From the NCBI GenBank assembly GCA_907164885.2, contig OU015492.1, positions 200,259,120 to 200,323,119 of the forward strand: DNA of 64,000 nt, read 5' to 3'. Shown here one piece after another: positions 35,106-46,370 of the stretch. Within the stretch, counting starts at the first letter, position 1; each line of letters begins with the position of its first letter. The notes beneath the pieces were generated by a model that saw nothing but the letters and a program-made list of their open reading frames with translations, made no database searches and had not been told where the DNA came from. Both the position numbers and the translations under genes were made by a program. This DNA is from Dolomedes plantarius (lineage: Eukaryota; Arthropoda; Arachnida; Araneae; Dolomedidae).

Positions 35106-36877
35106 TAGCATCGAATTTTTGTTATGGATCATATCATTGTTAAAAACTATGTTAGGGCTAAAGACATAATCGGTATTTTCAGTGTCACAGTTTGAAAAAA
35201 ATGGGAAAAAACCAACTTTTTAAAAAGTTTTCTACAATTTTCTGATTTAACTGAACCAAAAATTTCTCCTCACATGAATTTTCAAATCAGATTAAGTGAA
35301 AATTACACATAATGGAATATGCACTGAGCATATAATTTAATACCAAAAATTGCCTGGTGATTAAAAGTTGAGAAGTAATCAGACTTTCAATGTGCTGAAT
35401 ATGTTTAGCACAATATTTAAATAAGACTTTAATATACATGAACTAGATTACTACCTCGCAAAACTTCCAAGAAACAATTTCAACTAACTATTGTATAACT
35501 TTCCATATAATTTGGCTTTCCATAAAACTCCAACTGATGTTCAGAATCAGTTGAGTTATTTTTCAGGCACAACTTTATCAACATATTTAATTATGAAACT
35601 TTGAGAAAGTAAAGACAATTTACAATGCATTTCCCCCCATTTTTTAAACAGCTAAACAAGATGCTCAGTGGAATTTTAAAAAATTTAGTACAAATTTAGT
35701 ACAGGATCAAAAATATAAAATAATGGTCTATTAGGATTTGAAGGATGATTATATACTTAAACAAGGGGGGTAGCAAAATAGGATATTGTTTAATAATAAA
35801 GTCAGTTGTTCAGTCAAGAAGTCAATTATTGTATTTTGATGATCAGAAATTTTATGTCTTAGAACATCAAGCAATTCAATTACCACATTTAATACATTTT
35901 CACCATCACTCATTACTGTTTTCATTTAATCCAAATTCTTTATATAAGTATTAAGACTTAAAATGGAATAAACATGTTTAACAGAGAGAAAAATTTATGG
36001 CATGCATAAAATTAAATTTTACCAAAATTTAAAATTACTTAGCCCATTAACTAATGATCTAATACATCCAAAAGCAATTTCCTTTTTACTACTTCTGTAA
36101 TGAATTATCAACGAACCTCTAACAACTTATCAGGAAATTCTAAAAATATTTTTAAAATTTTAATGTTAACCATTAAGAATAAATAAAGCTTGGCACTTCA
36201 CATTTTCATAATATAAATATCATTTTTCTGTTATTATAAAAGACTCTGTAAACCAGGCGTTTTGCTTTTTGGAACTGTATATTGTATCCGTGAATTCATT
36301 GATTATACAGGAGTTCTATTCCATTATTAAGAAAGGGTTATTTCATTCACTTATCAAACACACATTTTGATATAATAAACCACAACTCACAATGGATGTC
36401 TTATCTACAATTTTATAAACAAACTTTGTCTATGAACACATTTTATATTTTCTAAATAAACCTTGGCATTTTATAATTTTATAATATAAATCTCTTTTTT
36501 TGGCAAGAGTTAAAGTCTTTCACAAGATTCGTGTTAACTGAAATCCCCGGACTGCACTTTCTCACTCACCTAAAACCTTAACAACAAGCTTCACAGTTAA
36601 AAAAGAATAAATAAAGAAAATCAATATTCTATCCACAAATTATTGAGACCAAAGTTTATGAGAAAGTTCAGATTAGCGTCTAAGTTAAAAAAACTAATTT
36701 GAAATTTTTAGTTGTTTAATAAATATTTTTAGTTTTTTTCATAGAAAAAATTTAATTAGTTAAAAATAAATCTAAAAAAATATTAAAAACAGTGATTTGG
36801 GCCACAAGTCCACTGCTGAAAATAAAAGTATATCTCGAGAATAAAAAAAGGTAGGCTCAGTGGCGTTAAAAACTTAC

Positions 36878-36923
36878 GCAGGTTATGAGATCCAAGTGGT
36901 ATTTGTCTTTCAAGCCTGAAGCT
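36878..36923 (-). CDS. Internal exon of an unrecognised spliced gene
   Basis: Bordered by CTATTCAG on the acceptor side and GTAAGT on the donor side, it reads SFRLERQIPLGSHNL and leaves one base of a split codon that joins the terminal exon. The preceding exon (38984-39046) ends on a full codon, as needed. A copy near 34339 has decayed. No protein family recognised. Confidence 0.42.
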
Positions 36924-37609
36924 CTGAATAGATTTCAGTTTCAAAATTCTGTAAAAAAACCAATATTTTCTTATAATGCCATAATAAAAATTTAATGTTT
37001 TATCAAACCAAGAAGTATTGAAAAGTAGAGTTCTTTATAAACTTGCTTATCACTAATATAAAAGGGGAAAAGAAACTAATTTTACCCTTTATATATATAT
37101 ATTAAGCCAATAAGTTCACATTTATTTTGCACAGCATGACAACAAAATAATTTCCAAAAGACCTTTAGAGATGAACAGCTTATAGATAGTTATTGAGAAC
37201 ATTCTCAGATTTATAAAAACTCTTATCGTACAATATCTATTACAATAAAGCAATTTTTTGTATGTACACATTCTGATAATCTACAAATCTATATACTTAT
37301 AAATATATAATTTAAAAACATGGAATGCAAATTAATAAGTTAAGAAACAATTTATGTATCTAAATAGTCTATTTTGGAATAATTTTCACTGCCATCATCT
37401 CTAATAACACTGATAAAAGTGATTTCAAACACGATACAAATTAGAAAATTAAATGCACGTGGCATCTATATTGACACAAATTTAAAACTCTAAACTTCTC
37501 ATTACTCCAGAGGTTCTTTGAATGAATTCAGGAATACAATGGAGTTCACATACATACAAAAATTAATAATTCTTGAAAATATATATACACTCAATTGCAA
37601 GAATATATA

Positions 37610-37963
37610 CACTCAGTTGCAAAAAGTATGCACCATTATGTTATTCCTAAAGAGTGAAATTGTTTTATTTTATATCTTCAGAGAGAGTAGAAATATAATC
37701 TAAATATCAAAGCCAGTTCAAAATATTGATTAATAGCAATTGAAATTCAAAATGTTCCTTAAATAAGCTTTTTATTTAATGAGATATTCAAGATAAAAAA
37801 ATGCTCCAATATTTGCTATTGTTTCAATATTTACTTGACATGTGGATACTGATTAAACAATATTTTGATCTGGTTTTGAAATTTTGAATATATCTTTGCT
37901 CTCGATAGACATAAAGAAATTTCACCCAGTAGGAATAACATATACATATATAGCAATTGAGTG
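37610..37963. mobile_element. Tc1-like MITE with about 125-bp TIRs
   Basis: Left end TACACTCAGTTGCAAAAAG and right end TAGCAATTGAGTGTA are inverted, with TA on both borders. The inverted similarity runs on for about 125 bp (TATGTTATTCCTA, GTGAAATT, TCAAAATATTGATTAAT and inverses). A second partial copy of the left tip (ACACTCAATTGCAA) lies just upstream at 37586-37600. No transposase. It sits in an intron of the predicted spliced gene. Confidence 0.85.
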
Positions 37964-38983
37964 TACACATAGAACATTATAAATAGAATTTTAAAAAAAT
38001 TATATTTTAAGGCTATTAAGATTATACATGAAAAATACCTATTAGTGTTTAGCATTTAAATTAAAATATATAATTATACTAAATACATTCTTTTAAATTA
38101 TGAACACAAAAATTTTAAGAATATTTGTTCTTTATTTCTTTATAATGTATAAAATGCAGTGTATTTTATAAAGTTTACTCAAAACACAATTTGATAAGGA
38201 ATTCAATAGATCCTTTTGTATGATTTACAAGTTCATTTTTAGAATCTTTTATAATGTGGAACGTTTTTGAATCCATCTTTTAACATTTAGACATGGATAA
38301 TTTGTTGCCTATTGATACCTGGCAATAAGAACATTGTAAAATATATTTAATAGGAAAATGGACAATTTTTCCACCATTGAATACTATGCATGAATTTACT
38401 ATGGAGGAATCATGTGTAACTGATTTATCAATCCAGTAGTAAAAAAATGTTTAATTTGGATTAACATATTAAAAAAAAATTCATTATAATTTTCTTTCAA
38501 ATTTCTTTAAAGAAATAAAATGGAAAATATTATACTGGAAATGAAAATACATTTTTATTTTTCAACTATGTAGATTTGGAATTGATATTTGTGTCATGTA
38601 TTTTATACTTTCTAAAGGATATAAAAATCTAAATAGTGCGTACAAATTACAATTCTAAATATTAATTTAATTAGCAAATACTTAAGACTTTCACAAGAGT
38701 CCATTTACTTCCTTTGTCCATCTAAAATATTAACTGAAACACGAATCTTAAATTATTCCGAAACAAAATGTTTTTATTTATACATACGAAAGTGCTCGTA
38801 AGTGCCATAAGTATTGCTAATTCAATACACTCAGTTCAGTAGAGTTTGATCTGAAATATGGTCAATTCATATATAACTTGGATTAAAACACTATCTTATA
38901 ACAGAAATAGAATAATGTTCACTATGTAAGGGTGTTAAATAAAATCTAAAGGCAATAATTTAAGACTAACGAATGAAACTTAC
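37964..38983. other. AT-rich intronic sequence
   Basis: A short stretch at 38694-38712 (AAGACTTTCACAAGAGTCC) repeats a motif of the duplicated region (33936 and 36508). Otherwise nothing is seen. Confidence 0.4.
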
Positions 38984-39046
38984 TTGTGGATTAATTTCAA
39001 CGAACTTGTAATCAATCTTTAATGGCGCCTTTTCAATCACGTGCAA
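38984..39046 (-). CDS. Internal exon of an unrecognised spliced gene
   Basis: Between an acceptor (GGACATTCAG) and a donor (CAA followed by GTAAGT) the 63 bases read LHVIEKAPLKIDYKFVEINPQ (given in two parts: LHVIEKAPLKI, DYKFVEINPQ). The codon sense is clearly better than in the AT-rich flanks. Upstream in the same frame a TGA lies at about 39057, so this is not a simple first exon with an ATG; a more distant 5' exon would be needed, or the gene is broken. A large transposon lies right upstream (39150-42740), which may have cut the gene. Confidence 0.45.
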
Positions 39047-39592
39047 CTGAATGTCCAATCAGATGACACTAGTGCATTGTAGTATGACGAGGCGAAAAAA
39101 AAGATGGTTTGAAATTTCATTATGCTATAGCTTTCAAAAGCTGCCTTTTGGTATTGAATATAAAATTTTATTGCTCTACTGAAATATTTTTCAGGTGCTT
39201 CAAAATAGATATTTTTGTGAAAAGAGATAAAATTCTTTTTTTCTGTTTATTTTATGGTATATTAAATTAATAATATATATTTTTTGTAAATAAAATATTC
39301 AAAATATTTTTACAAGAAACTTAGGTATTTCTAAGTATTTCTAATTTTTAGATGTCATTACAGAACAACTGATTTTGTAGAATTTCGCAATTTTCATCAT
39401 CTTAATTTTACAGTAGTATATTCTTATAATACACATTGGAATGAAAAAAAACAATTTTTAATTAACGGACCTTAGTTAAAATAAACAAATCACATTTATT
39501 TAGAAAAATATTAATGTAATGTCTTTAAAGGCAAAGTGTTATTTTGAAATAAACATTCATATTTTTCAAAAGTCCATAGTAATCATACATGG

Positions 39593-39880
39593 TTTGCTTT
39601 ACTTATTTCACTGACACATTGAATTGCTTTCTGTTTGTCATCAGAAATATGCCTCTTCATAGGAAGTCCTGTTACTTTAACATCATTCCATTCAATCATA
39701 TCAATATAATCCTTGGCATCAAAGTTTATACGTTGAAATAAAAACTTTTTGATGCCACCTTCATTTTCAGCCCTTGCTTTTAGATTCCGGGGTAATCCAA
39801 GCTCTCTCTTACATGACTGCGATCATCTGATATCATACAAAGGACGAGATTTTCAGAAGCAGATTTCTGGCACTGGAAAA
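39593..39880 (-). pseudogene. 3' fragment of the element's protein (left arm)
   Basis: The minus strand reads EGGIKKFLFQRINFDAKDYI, then DMIEWNDVKVTGLPMKRHIS and ends CVSEISKANHV before a stop. The plus-strand copy at 40640-40780 carries the same protein section with shifts. This arm has fewer disruptions and so gives the better reading of the C-terminal part. Confidence 0.65.
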
Positions 39881-39904
39881 TGTATATAAGATAGCATAAT
39901 AGCA

Positions 39905-40989
39905 TTTTTCAATGACAACAACCAGAATTTAAACATTACTGTAATTGGAATGGGTGGAACTGCCGTGAACACTGGATTGAATAATGATGTGGTTCGTTTA
40001 TTTGAAAAGGAATTAAGAAGGCCACTGCAGTGGTTGATTTGTCTATTTCATGGAAATGAACTGCGCCTACGTCCTAATTTGGAGGAGAAATAGGTAAACA
40101 ACTAGAAAACTGCTATGAACTTCCAGTAATTGAATTATCACCTATTGAAAATGGCATTCCATTACTAGAAATTAAGGATGATTTAAGTGTGGACCCAAAA
40201 TATTTGTTAGAAATGTCTAATGCAATCTCTGTTGGAAGGTGCTCTTCTGATTTGTCTATGAGAAAACCAGGAAAACTTTGTTATTCATGATAGCTTACAT
40301 TAGCAAACCGAATACTTCACTTGTATGTGGGAACAGAATGTACTGCAAAAAAAATCTCCGAATACTGACTGAGTACATTTTGTAAGTATATGCATCTGTT
40401 TCGTTTCACATAAAGCGGAAACTATCTTATATCCATGGATCGAAGCACTTGTGGAAACTTGTAAGCTATTCACGTTACCTCCATCAGACTCTTAAAAATG
40501 TAATTGACCCAGTCATTCAAAGAAATTCGTACTTTGCTGCTTCTGAAAATCTCCTCCTATGTATGATATCAGTTGATCGCAGCCACGTAAGACAGCTTGG
40601 ATTACGCCGGATTCTAAAAGCAAGGACTGAAAAATGAAGGGGGCATTGGAAAGTTTTAAGTTCAACGTATAAACTTTGATGCCAAGGATTATATTGATAT
40701 GATTGTACGTAAAGATGTTAAAGTAACAGAACGAGGCATATTTCTGATTATAAACTAGGAAGCAAAATAATCTGATCAGGAGAGTCAACGTACTGACTTC
40801 AGCAATTTTCCATGTCACACACAAGCAGTAGAAAGGATTGTTAAATTCGTTACCGAGTCACCCTTACCCGTCCGTGGCACTTCTGCAAGAGTTGCATTGA
40901 TAAAAACGAAAATACATTCTCAAAAGATAATGCCAAAATTTAATAATAAAAAACAAAACAAAACACAATTCAATGTGTCAGTGAAATAA
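39905..40989 (+). pseudogene. Transposon-like protein of the LQWLICLFH/NRILxLYV family, many breaks
   Basis: Conserved stretches appear in order over three frames: ITVIGMGGTAVNTG, LQWLICLFHGNEL (40034-40070), FGGEIGKQLENCYELPVIE, DPKYLLEMSNAIS, SSDLSMRKPGKL, LANRILHLYVGTE, LKNVIDPVIQRNSYF, LGLRRILKARTE and FPCHTQAVERIVKFVTE near the end. I recall such proteins as abundant, uncharacterised, transposon-like entries in spider and other arthropod genomes; that link is memory, not a search. The canonical RWLTTANR reads as LTLANR after a stop. Several stops and at least three frameshifts make it a pseudogene. Catalytic residues cannot be assigned. Confidence 0.65.
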
Positions 40990-41196
40990 GTAATGGAAAC
41001 CATGTGTGATTACTATGGACTTTTGAAAAACATGAATTTCTTTTTTTTCAAAATAACGTTTAACATCCCCAATCTCAAAGAACTTTTTAATCTTATGCAC
41101 AGTAAGTGTGCGTTTAAATTTTCTTCTACACCCACTTTTGATTATATTCCTAAATCTGAAAAAGTTAAACCTCTGAATCAGGCTGATGAGCTTAAA

Positions 41197-41320
41197 GCAG
41201 GGTGTTTAACCTTTTGCAGCATCTGGGCCACATGGTAAATTTTTTCAAGGCAGGCGGGCCGCATAAAAAAGTCAACTACATTCAAAAGTTTAGTTTTATT
41301 ATGAAAATGAAAAATACATT
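41197..41320. mobile_element. hAT left-end fragment
   Basis: CAGGGTGTTTAACCTTTTG followed by TCTGGGCCACATGG and GGCGGGCCGCATAAA is a typical hAT terminus pattern. No right end found before 42331. Confidence 0.55.
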
Positions 41321-41969
41321 GTATATGTAATGTATAAAATATTATAATCTTGGTATGCAATGTGATGTGGTAATTTTGAACGAAATCGAACATAATGTGA
41401 TTTTTTAAATTTGGGTTAGTCTAAAGCGAATTGCTCTCGACTCTAACTTAACTAGCATTAATGATCGAATCAATCTCTCTAACCAATTTTCTATCCTAGG
41501 AAACTGTCGTAATCCGGAGGAAAGAAATTCCCGCTGCTAATGATGAATTTCCTGTTAGGCGGGAAACCAAACCTGAGCCATGTTTTTTTTTTTAATGGCG
41601 GAAGGGTAAAAAGATACCCTCAAGAAAATGTACAACCTAGTCAAAATTCAATATCCCAAATCAATTTCATGAAACTTTCTCAAAATCTTATCTGAAAACA
41701 TTACTGCAATTGGATTAATATCGGACCTTTCAAAATTACTTAATTTACTTACGCATTGAATTTTTTTGGAAAAAAAATCCCAAAACCGAACGACGACTTA
41801 AAAATTAAAAATTTATGTTCCGATCTTAATATTTCAAATCTTACCCAGTCCATTAATTGTTCACAGGTTAATTCTGATAGTGTGGTTTCTGATAGTGTTT
41901 AACATTTTTCCTTTATTTTTCTGTTCCATGCGAGGCAGTTTCCTCTTATTGAAGTTCCACACTTGATAC

Positions 41970-42062
41970 CCTATCAGGGAATGCTGGTGTGGGGCGTTCG
42001 TTTTTGCTTCCCATGCTTCAGTCCTCGGTTCGATCCTGCAAAGTGCAGTTCTGTTATCTGTA
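41970..42062 (+). repeat. tRNA-like SINE head (family i)
   Basis: ATGCTGGTGTGGGGCG as A-box region and CTCGGTTCGATCCTG (42010-42024) as a good B box, about 40 bases apart. Not a foldable tRNA. Confidence 0.45.
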
Positions 42063-42740
42063 CTCACGGATGTTCAAACCTGCCAATTTAATTTATTAAA
42101 TATAACTTACTTATTATTTTAAACTTAATTGCCTTATTTTTATTTCTAACATTTATTTAAACTAATTTTTTTTGCCTTTTTTTTTCTTATTGTAAATATT
42201 ATTTCTCGTATCCTGATTCAATTACAAAAAAAAACAATGTAATATATATTCTTCAATGTACGTACTGAGGATAAAGGGTCTTATTTTTTGATATTTTTTG
42301 GTGTCTCATGACATCTACTGTCTATGTCTCTGACATTACATTACATTAATATTTTTCTAAATATGTGTGATTTGTTTATTTTAACTAAGGTCTGTAAATT
42401 TAAAATTCTTTTTCTTTCATTCAAATTTGTATTATAAGAATATGTTACTGTAAAATTAATACGATGAAATTCGAGAAAAAATTCTACAAAATCAGTTGTT
42501 TTATAATGGCATCTAACAATTAGAAATACTTAGAATATGTAAATTTCCTGAAAAATATATTTTGAATATTTTATCTACAAAAATATATATTATTATTTTA
42601 ATATACTATAGAAGAAATTTAAAAAAATACAAATTTTATCACTATTTCCTCTCTTATAAATAAAGAGTGGTGAAACAAGGACCCATTTTTAAGTAGATAT
42701 TTAATTTCTCCAGTAATATATAAAATTGAAACTAATTTTC

Positions 42741-43009
42741 ATCTGTTTTTATAAGCTTCTAGGGAGTTAAAAACATACACACAGAATACAATCTTTACAT
42801 ACAAGGAAAATTATGTGAATTTTTACATAATACAATTATACAATTTCACATAATACTTTTCACATAATACAATCTTTACATACAAGGAAAATTATGGGAA
42901 TTTTCCGCGTAAAAGAAGTTTCACAACAATGAAATAAATATTTTTGAAAAGTCTGTTAAATTTAATCTTCGCCTTCCCTTTCAAATCCATAATTCTGATG
43001 CAGATATCT
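42741..43009. repeat. Tandem repeat pair at 42786-42826 and 42864-42904
   Basis: ACAATCTTTACATACAAGG and AAAATTATG.GAATTTT occur twice, with CACATAATAC units between them. Confidence 0.8.
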
Positions 43010-43242
43010 GTTACTTGTGGTTACGAATCGGAGGTACAGTTCCGGGACGATGCAGGGTAAACGATTTCGGTGCGATTCATATCAACCCATAACAGGCCCT
43101 GAAACACGTAAACGGAAAGCGTTTCCCCTTCGGAGGTTCGTAAACAACCCGCCAGTGGCCCGACAAAATTCTCCCGTACTTGTCGTTCAACCGGTGCCTC
43201 CAGCACTGGCCCGATAAGCTGCCGTCAGTCCTGTGTTTGTTG

Positions 43243-43244
<2 letters not shown>
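43010..43244 (+). repeat. GC-rich repeat ending TGTGTTTGTTGGGTA before (TA)n
   Basis: The block is much richer in G+C than its surroundings and ends CCTGTGTTTGTTGGGTA with a (TA)n tail, as does the SINE at 30179-30555 in inverse. The bodies differ, so it is either another SINE or a different part of a longer element with the same 3' end. Short open frames on both strands (43017-43217, 43021-43206) are not convincing genes. Confidence 0.55.

Positions 43245-43308
<64 letters not shown>
43245..43308. repeat. (TA)n microsatellite
   Basis: Tail of the preceding repeat. Confidence 0.98.
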
Positions 43309-43314
<6 letters not shown>

Positions 43315-43607
43315 GTAACACCACTGTAAGAATTTTATACATGTAATTTTAAATATTGCGGCAGGATTTTGAAACTGAGTTTTATTTCATAGACAGAAAC
43401 AGAAAACACCTTAACACTGTGTATCATCTATGACTGTGAATTATTTATTTATGTTGCGAAAACGAAGAAATTCTTTAATTACTTATTTGTAAGCACGTAC
43501 ACTCACGAAAACCCAGATTACAATGAAATACGTTATTCATGAAAATTCCTGTCATTTCTATAAACTAAACCAGAAAATAACAGGGTGTTATGTTAAAAGT
43601 TTAAAGT

Positions 43608-43610
<3 letters not shown>
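43309..43610 (+). repeat. Dispersed repeat Z, copy 2
   Basis: Inverse of 20590-20890. Starts AAGTAACACCACTGTAAG and ends CAGGGTGTTATGTTAAAAG. Both of its ends here border (TA)n runs. Confidence 0.85.

Positions 43611-43659
<49 letters not shown>
43611..43659. repeat. (TA)n microsatellite, target of the Tc1 insertion
   Basis: The Tc1 left TIR starts right after its last TA. Confidence 0.98.
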
Positions 43660-43663
<4 letters not shown>

Positions 43664-45088
43664 CATGGACAAAAAAATTAGCGCACCAATAAATAATTGC
43701 GGGATCGTAACGAAACTTGCAATGAAGGTACATGTCGGGGAGATATGCAAATGATTAGAAATGCAGCGTGATTGTGCATTACGTATAGCCGGTAGAGGGC
43801 GTTGAACATCGTACTCTGTGGAGTATAAAACAGGTAACCAAAGCTTGTTTGATTGTGCTGAATCATTTACAAAGGAAGAGCTGAGATAGACATGCCATTA
43901 CGCCGTGTTCGAAGACAATATAAGGAGTTGGCGCAGTTTGAGATGGGGAGAATCGTCGGGATGATGGAAGCTGGGTGGTCAGCTAGGCGAGTAGCTCGTC
44001 AATTAGATCGCTCTGATTGTGTTGTGAGGAGGTGTTGGGACCAGTGGACCCGAGAGATGTCATGTACACGGAGACCAGGCTCAGGACGCCCTCGACAGAC
44101 CAGTCGTCGAGATGACCACCACACGCGTAGAAAATCACCACGTAAGAAATGCACGCGTAGAGCCAACTGCTTCATCGGCCGCAATCCAGGCACAGGTAGC
44201 ACCTTCAATAGGGGCCTCTGTGTCTTCTCGAACCATACGAAAGCGCCTGGCTGAAGGACTGTTGGTCTCGCGGCGCCCATTACGTGTGCTGCCCTTGACG
44301 CCCACCCATCGACGCCTCCGTTTGGAGTTTTGCCTCGCTCGAGTAAACTGGACTGCAGCGGAATGGAACCAGGTCGTCTTTAGCGACGAATCCAGATTCA
44401 ATCTCGGCAGTGATGACAATCGTGTTCGTGTGTGGAGAGCCCGTGGTGAACGCTTCAATCCTGCCTTTGCTGTACAGCGACACATCGCTCCCACAGCTGG
44501 TGTGATGGTATGGGGTGCCATTGCCTACAATACACGATCACCCCTAGTATCGTTCCGTGGCACCATGACAGCCCAGCGGTATGTTCATGAAATCCTGCAA
44601 CCACATGTGTTGCCACTCATGCAACGGCTCCCAGGAGCCATTTTTCAACAAGACAATGCTCGGCCTCATACGGAAAGGGTGTCACAAGACTGTCTCCGCA
44701 CTGTTACTACCCTTCCTTGGCCTGGTCGATCCCCGGATTTGTCTCCAATCGAGCATATCTGGGATCATTTGGGACGACGAGTTGGGCATCCCACGAGTTT
44801 GAACGAACTAGAGGCAAGGTTACAGCAAATATGGAACGAAATGTCTCAAGACATCATACAGAACTTGTATGACTCAATGCCCGATCGTATCGCATCGTGC
44901 ATTCGCGCTAGAGGGGGTCCAACGGAGTATTAACTCCTCCGTTCTTTTGCCTTTTTCTCTGAAATAAATTATCCTATTTCTTTGATTTTCTTATCATTTA
45001 CTTATATCAAAGTAGTCATTAGATATGTAAAATTTCGTTTCATTTTGGAGACTCCTTCTTGGTGCGCTAATTTTTTTGTCCATGAGTG
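43660..45088 (+). mobile_element. Tc1-like transposon, complete ends
   Basis: Left TIR CAATCATGGACAAAAAAATT, right end AATTTTTTTGTCCATGAGTG; together with TAGCGCACCAA these give TIRs of about 31 bp with one mismatch. TA borders on both sides (43658-43659, 45089-45090). Length 1429 bp, the usual size for Tc1 elements, with a single transposase frame. Insertion into (TA)n fits the TA target preference. Near-identical TIRs and one coding break suggest a recent copy. Confidence 0.95.
43892..44933 (+). pseudogene. Tc1-like transposase with a single frameshift
   Basis: Reading starts with ATG at 43892 (MPLRRVRRQYKELAQF). Residues about 12-60 form the first helix-turn-helix (GRIVGMMEAGWSARRVARQL); a GSGRPRQTSRR linker follows. 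Between about 44112 and 44135 the frame shifts by one; the second part reads HVRNARVEPTAS, a second HTH, then the catalytic core: VVFSDESRFN (first Asp), GAIFQQDNARPH (second Asp) and SPDLSPIEHIW (Glu), ending TEY at 44931. Between second Asp and Glu I count 32 residues, where classic Tc1 has 34. The shift region holds CACCAC twice around an extra CGCGTAGAAAAT, which suggests a short local insertion. All other motifs are intact. A 128-codon antisense frame (44135-44521) is a shadow. Confidence 0.93.
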
Positions 45089-45090
45089 TA

Positions 45091-45451
45091 TATGAAAGAT
45101 ATAAAATTTAAGTTGACCCTGCAAATTTTCTTTCCTTCCCATGCTTAAGATGGCATTACCAAATTCTGTTTTTCAAGAACCCAGGAATATTTTACATAGC
45201 GTCAGCAATCCCTGGGCAAGCCACGAAACCTTCGGACCCATTTTCTATGCCCAAATAAGGCGATCGTTCTGCACAACTGATGCAGCTTGCAAGAAACATC
45301 TTTGCTCAGCAAATTCTTCAACCGCACATACCTCTATACGCAAACCCCGGGAATCACTCGGGTGTTGGCTTTCCATTAGATAAGATGTCTGTTTAACCAC
45401 TCGGAAATAAATTTCTTATTCTAATATTTCTATAATCTGATCTTATTTCAT

Positions 45452-45502
<51 letters not shown>

Positions 45503-46370
45503 TCAAATTAGATAGACACTCCCTTCACAAATTTCAGTAAGTGATAAAATGTTCAAAAAAACTTTTTGAAAATGAAAGAGGGAAAAGATCCTATAAAAAT
45601 GATCTATAAAATGATCCAGTTTCTTTAGGCATGTATCGATTTAAAAAAGATATTTAAATTATTTTTCAATTTCCTACTATTGATAAAATAATTTTAGATC
45701 TGAATATTTTGCATCATAAACAAAAAATATATATATAAAGCGAGTAATATGCCTTTATGCTCCTCTCGAGCCTCCAGATTTTAAATATTTGACTTAAGAA
45801 CATCGAAGAGTGCTGGGGAAAAATACCCATTCCGATTCATAAAGAAGTGCTCATTATTCTGTTTGCTTGAAAACAGAAGAAAACTATGAGTAATCTTGAA
45901 GATAAGCACATTTCACAACAAAGTAAATAGTGGAAGTTTAGAATATCCTGTTCTGCTTTTGTAAATAGAAGATTTTTATTCAAGAGAAATTGAAAAGGGG
46001 GTCTTTTGTCTAACGAAAAGCTGAAAACAATCTTTGATATTTGTCTTAAGCAAAATGCGATATATTATCCGGCACTCTGGAGTTCACTTTTGCAGCTTAT
46101 TTAAGGGTTCCAATTTTCCTTTATTTGGAAATGCATGAATTATAGCTTTTATCCAAAAGCTGTCGGATCTTTTAATTCCAATAATTTGTTATTTTAAGTT
46201 ATTATTTTTTCCTCCTATTGCTGTTTCTTTTTATTCGTTCTATGTATATGAATATATTTTAGCCAGTTTTCTAGCACATTAAGCAATTGAAACATTTTTT
46301 AACCTTTATTTATAATAGGTAAAATATTTAATCTAAAACGTAAATCAGAAAATAAACAAAATAAAAAGTA
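45091..46370. other. Unassigned; GC-richer patch 45120-45410
   Basis: The patch has an 80-codon frame (45141-45383) without a recognisable domain. (TA)n lies at 45455-45500. The rest is AT-rich. Confidence 0.35.
45455..45500. repeat. (TA)n microsatellite
   Basis: Uninterrupted dinucleotide run. Confidence 0.98.

Larger units (their letters stand above)
33713..37045. repeat. Intronic direct duplication (33713-34510 and 36048-37045) with a decayed exon copy
   Basis: Matching order in both: ATCTAATACATC.AAAAGCAA, TTCTGTAA.GAATTAT.AA.GAACCTCTAAC, AGTC..TTCACAAGA.TC, ATCCACAAATTA.TG, ACCAAAGTTTATGA, CCACAAGT.CAC.GCTGAAAA, AACCAATATTTTCTTA.AATGCCATAATAAAAATT. The second copy contains a piece of IR-A right arm (36233-36345) and thus is rearranged. 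The exon at 36878-36923 has its counterpart near 34339-34390, where the donor GTAAGT survives but the acceptor is lost and a stop lies in frame. Confidence 0.85.
41067..42330. other. Foreign 1.27-kb insert in the right arm, composite
   Basis: Contains a protein-like frame at 41068-41196 (PNLKELFNLMHSKC, FDYIPKSEKVKPL), a hAT left end from 41197, AT-rich sequence and a tRNA-like head at 41975-42060. Confidence 0.55.
39150..42740 (+). mobile_element. Inverted-repeat element with long arms and a broken coding region
   Basis: Left arm 39150-39880 and right arm 40530-41066 plus 42331-42740 are inverted copies. Outer parts: ACAACTGATTTTGTAGAATTT, TATTCTTATAATACA, TTAGTTAAAATAAACAAATCACA and inverses. 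Inner parts hold the 3' end of a coding region in both arms. The right arm is split by 1.27 kb of foreign sequence (41067-42330). Ends are blurred, no TSD was identified. It may be a DNA transposon with long TIRs or an inverted dimer of one. Confidence 0.75.

Noticed and set aside
44135..44521. 128-codon antisense frame within the Tc1 transposase
   Set aside because: Shadow of the plus-strand transposase, which has clear catalytic motifs.
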